Shown here piece after piece: positions 6,181-7,969 of a DNA stretch of 7,969 bases (within the stretch, counting starts at the first letter, position 1; each line of letters begins with the position of its first letter). Position numbers and translations under genes: made by a program. The DNA comes from Pseudomonadota bacterium (GTDB lineage Bacteria; Desulfobacterota; Anaeroferrophillalia; Anaeroferrophillales; Tharpellaceae). Where the stretch lies: the NCBI GenBank assembly GCA_015486445.1, contig WFRT01000021.1, forward strand, positions 1 through 7,969. The letters are read 5' to 3'. The notes beneath the pieces are model-generated. The model made no database searches. It was not told the origin of the DNA and saw only the letters and a list, made by a program, of their open reading frames with translations.

Positions 6181-6258
6181 AAGCCGCCCGGCCCCGGGCC
6201 GAAAAGCGGCTTCCGGCAACCGGCTGCTGTTCAAACCGGAAAAAAAATAATTGGAGAG
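6181..6258 (+). promoter_or_regulatory. Structured 5' leader and ribosome site of the HD/4Fe-4S operon
   Basis: The leader can form a stem AAGCCGC (6181-6187) with GCGGCTT (6206-6212), with a smaller GC stem inside (CGGC 6189-6192 with GCCG 6198-6201). Next, TTCCGG (6211-6216) can pair with CCGGAA (6236-6241), ahead of an A-rich tract. These two pairings share bases 6211-6212. GGAGAG (6253-6258) then lies 5 nt before ATG 6264 and decides that start. A known riboswitch was not recognised; GC-rich hairpins of this size can arise by chance in this genome. Confidence 0.4.
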
Positions 6259-6263
6259 ATATC

Positions 6264-6983
6264 ATGCGCTGCCCCGGACAGGATTCCCGCTACTGGAAAC
6301 ATGACGCGATCTTCGATGCCAAATGCCCCGACTGCGGCACCGAGATCGAATTTTTCAAAGACCAGACCACCGCCAAGTGCAAAGGCTGCGGCAAGCAGGT
6401 CATCAACCCCAAGATGGATTTCGGCTGCGCCTCATATTGCCAGTACGCCGAACAATGCATGGGAGAACTGCCGCCGGAGCTCCTGGCCAATCGCGACGAC
6501 CTGCTCAAAGACCGGGTCGCCCTCAAGATGAAGATGCACTTTCGCAAGGACTTCAAGAATGTCGGCCAGGCCACCAAGGTCGCCCGGTTCGCCGCCAAGA
6601 TCGTTCCCGAGGAAGGCGCCAACCCGGCCATCGTGCTCTGTGCCGCCTACCTCCACAATATCGGGGCCAAGGGCGAGGAGAACCCGAGCCCGGAAAAACT
6701 CGAGGAAACCGCGGTGGCCATGGGCCGGGAGATCCTCGCAAGCCTCAGGGCCAAGGAGGAGTTGACCGAACAGGTAGTGAACATTCTCGACCACTTCTAC
6801 CATCCCGGGGAAAATGAGAACCTGGATTACAAGTGCGCCCGTGACGCCTACATGATCTACCTGCTGCAGGAAAAAAACCGGGAAACCCCGCTCACTGCCG
6901 AAGCCCTGGAAGAACACCTGAAAAAAGATTTCATGACCGCAAGCGGCCGGGAACTGGCCCGCAAGAATATCAATATAAAATAG
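6264..6983 (+). CDS. Cys-rich zinc-ribbon protein with degenerate HD-fold domain
   Basis: 239-residue soluble protein of two parts. The N-terminus carries a zinc-ribbon-like CPDC (21-24) and CKGC (39-42) pair, then a second cysteine group at C55, C59 and C65 (GCASYCQYAEQC), which may bind another metal or an Fe-S centre. The rest (about 80-215) follows the HD phosphohydrolase helical pattern, but two of the four core ligand positions differ: where V-G-H-A is expected the sequence has V-G-Q102-A (codon CAG), and the HD pair is H131-N132 (codon AAT) in AAYLHNIG. D194 in ARDAY remains, and H177 and H180 lie between. Hydrolase activity is therefore doubtful. The gene is first of a two-gene unit, 20 bp ahead of the 4Fe-4S gene, and probably controlled by the divergent Crp/Fnr regulator. 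I recall similar zinc-ribbon/HD proteins with neighbouring ferredoxins in Desulfobacterota; the function is not known. Confidence 0.85.
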   Translation: MRCPGQDSRYWKHDAIFDAKCPDCGTEIEFFKDQTTAKCKGCGKQVINPKMDFGCASYCQYAEQCMGELPPELLANRDDLLKDRVALKMKMHFRKDFKNVGQATKVARFAAKIVPEEGANPAIVLCAAYLHNIGAKGEENPSPEKLEETAVAMGREILASLRAKEELTEQVVNILDHFYHPGENENLDYKCARDAYMIYLLQEKNRETPLTAEALEEHLKKDFMTASGRELARKNINIK

Positions 6984-7003
6984 GTTGCGAGGAGAAACTG
7001 AAG

Positions 7004-7735
7004 ATGAAAATTTTACGTAAAATCATCCAGATCGACGAAGAACTCTGTGATGGCTGCGGCCAGTGCGTGCCGGCCTGCGACGAAGGCGCCATCCAGGTAA
7101 TCGACGGCAAGGCCCGGGTGGTGGCTGAAAAATATTGCGACGGCCTCGGCGCCTGTCTCGGCGATTGTCCCCAGGGCGCGATCTCGATTGTCGAGCGGAT
7201 GGCCGACGACTTCGATCCCGAAGCCGTGGAAGAGTATCTTAAAAACCGCGACCCCGGGAGCAGCCCGCCAGCTGAAACCCTGGCCTGCGGCTGCCCCTCG
7301 ACCCAGATGCAGACCTTCAACGAGTGCGGCTGTTCCAACTCCGAGACCGGCACCGGGCCGGCCCCGGTCTCCAGACTCGGCCACTGGCCGATCCAGATCC
7401 GCCTGATTCCGGCCCACGCTCCTTTTCTCCAGAACGCCGACATCCTGATTCTTGCCGACTGCGCCGCCGTGGCCTATGCCGGCCTGCACCAGGACCTGCT
7501 CAAGGACCGGGTCGTCATGATGGGCTGCCCCAAGTTCGACGACCTGCCCGATTACGAAGAGCGTTTTACCGAGATTTTCAGCAAAAACGAAATCAACAGC
7601 GTCACCGTGGTCCTGATGGAGGTCCCCTGCTGCTCCGGCCTGCCGACGGCAGTCAAAAACGCCCTCGCCCGGGCCGGCAAGAACCCACCTCTCAAAGAAA
7701 CCGTTCTGAACCTCAAGGGCACCCCCCTGAGCTGA
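7004..7735 (+). CDS. 4Fe-4S ferredoxin-type protein with C-terminal Cys-rich domain
   Basis: 243-residue cytoplasmic protein with an N-terminal bacterial-ferredoxin domain. The first cluster motif is complete, C15-x2-C18-x2-C21-x3-C25, though the usual Pro after the last Cys is Asp26. The second motif, YCDGLGACLGDCP (44-56), has C45, C51 and C55 but Leu48 in place of the second cysteine, so it may hold a [3Fe-4S] cluster or use an outside ligand. A linker with CGCPS (95-99) and ECGC (107-110) follows. The C-terminal domain (about 128-230) has ADC153, MGC175PKFDD and MEVPC209C210SGL, seven more cysteines in all counting the linker. Electron transfer or redox sensing is likely; the partner is unknown. 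Such proteins are often named 'ATP-binding' or '4Fe-4S binding' in databases, without functional proof. ATG 7004 has GAGGAG (6989-6994) 9 nt upstream. It ends the operon before a strong terminator. Confidence 0.9.
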   Translation: MKILRKIIQIDEELCDGCGQCVPACDEGAIQVIDGKARVVAEKYCDGLGACLGDCPQGAISIVERMADDFDPEAVEEYLKNRDPGSSPPAETLACGCPSTQMQTFNECGCSNSETGTGPAPVSRLGHWPIQIRLIPAHAPFLQNADILILADCAAVAYAGLHQDLLKDRVVMMGCPKFDDLPDYEERFTEIFSKNEINSVTVVLMEVPCCSGLPTAVKNALARAGKNPPLKETVLNLKGTPLS

Positions 7736-7746
7736 ACCAGTGCTAC

Positions 7747-7794
7747 CGGGGCCGGGCGGGAACTTTCTCCCGCCCGGCCTTTTTCCCGGCCCCG
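7747..7794 (+). terminator. Strong intrinsic terminator with an overlapping alternative stem
   Basis: A perfect 10-bp stem GCCGGGCGGG (7751-7760) with CCCGCCCGGC (7769-7778), loop of eight, is followed by C and five T residues (7780-7784). It starts 15 bp past the 4Fe-4S stop codon. A competing perfect 10-bp pairing, CGGGGCCGGG (7747-7756) with CCCGGCCCCG (7785-7794), would use part of the same left arm and enclose the T-run. Confidence 0.88.
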
Positions 7795-7849
7795 CCCTGG
7801 ACGGCGGAAGTTGACTTTTGCCCGTTGATCGGCGTAAATGAACACTCCG

Positions 7850-7969
7850 TGTAACTATTCAGCTAAATCCTATCTCCCTTCTTTCAGGAGGGGGCGGGGG
7901 TGGTTTTCAGAGCGATTTCGGAAAGATTTCGTTGTTTTTCCCAGCGAGCGGGAGCCCATAAGCATTGCA
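7850..7969 (-). repeat. Dispersed repeat, right copy (inverted relative to left copy)
   Basis: Reverse complement of the left copy at 31-125, slightly longer through small insertions. Its outer end reaches the window edge with TGCAATGC (minus strand), and its inner end is GCTGAATAGTTACA (7850-7863). The middle includes a GAAATCTT block and a run of C-rich sequence. The stretch 7795-7849 between the terminator and this copy has no gene or signal that I can support. Confidence 0.7.

Noticed and set aside
6162..6263. Upstream extension of the HD-protein gene to a GTG/TTG-type start at 6162
   Set aside because: The extension covers the leader hairpins and lacks a ribosome site, while ATG 6264 has GGAGAG 5 nt upstream and starts the conserved part.
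1..7969. Circular replicon suggested by the shared GCATTGCA at both ends
   Set aside because: Eight bases are too short for an assembly overlap, and they belong to an inverted repeat family; no replication gene is present.

Overview
This window looks like chromosomal DNA of a GC-rich anaerobic bacterium, most likely a member of the Desulfobacterota (former Deltaproteobacteria). That placement is an inference. It rests on the Crp/Fnr regulator, zinc-ribbon/HD protein and two-cluster ferredoxin-like protein found together on the right, and on the overall coding style. No rRNA, tRNA, CRISPR array or transposase gene was seen. Eight genes cover most of the sequence.

Layout from left to right. 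Positions 1-227 hold a small hairpin, one copy of a roughly 95-120 bp repeat, and a possible weak terminator. An AEC-family transporter gene (minus strand) is divergent from a gene for a TIM-barrel sugar phosphate isomerase/endonuclease-IV-like protein (plus). That gene converges on a minus-strand pair encoding a 'small multi-drug export'-type membrane protein followed by a single-domain STAS protein; a clear intrinsic terminator ends the pair. Upstream on the same strand is mtgA, a monofunctional peptidoglycan glycosyltransferase. It is divergent, with only 44 bp between chosen starts, from an MltD-like lytic transglycosylase with one LysM domain. A Crp/Fnr-type regulator (minus) converges on the lytic enzyme and faces away from a two-gene plus-strand unit: a Cys-rich zinc-ribbon/HD-fold protein and a 4Fe-4S protein. 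A strong GC-rich terminator closes that unit. The last ~185 bp hold an inverted second copy of the left-end repeat.

How the genes may work together. The mtgA/mltD pair combines glycan-strand synthesis with glycan-strand cleavage around one short intergenic region. The regulator and the HD/4Fe-4S unit form a likely regulatory module. The regulator carries an FNR-type recognition helix (E-x-x-S-R) without the FNR iron-sulfur cysteine pattern. A perfect 14-bp palindrome, TTGACTTAAGTCAA, lies in the shared intergenic region. The HD-fold protein appears to have lost two of the four canonical metal ligands, so it may act as a binding or sensory scaffold rather than a phosphohydrolase.

Both edges of the window lie in inverted copies of the same repeat, and first and last bases share GCATTGCA. 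This is what one expects if an assembly broke at dispersed repeats, but a paired-repeat mobile unit enclosing the window cannot be excluded from the sequence alone.
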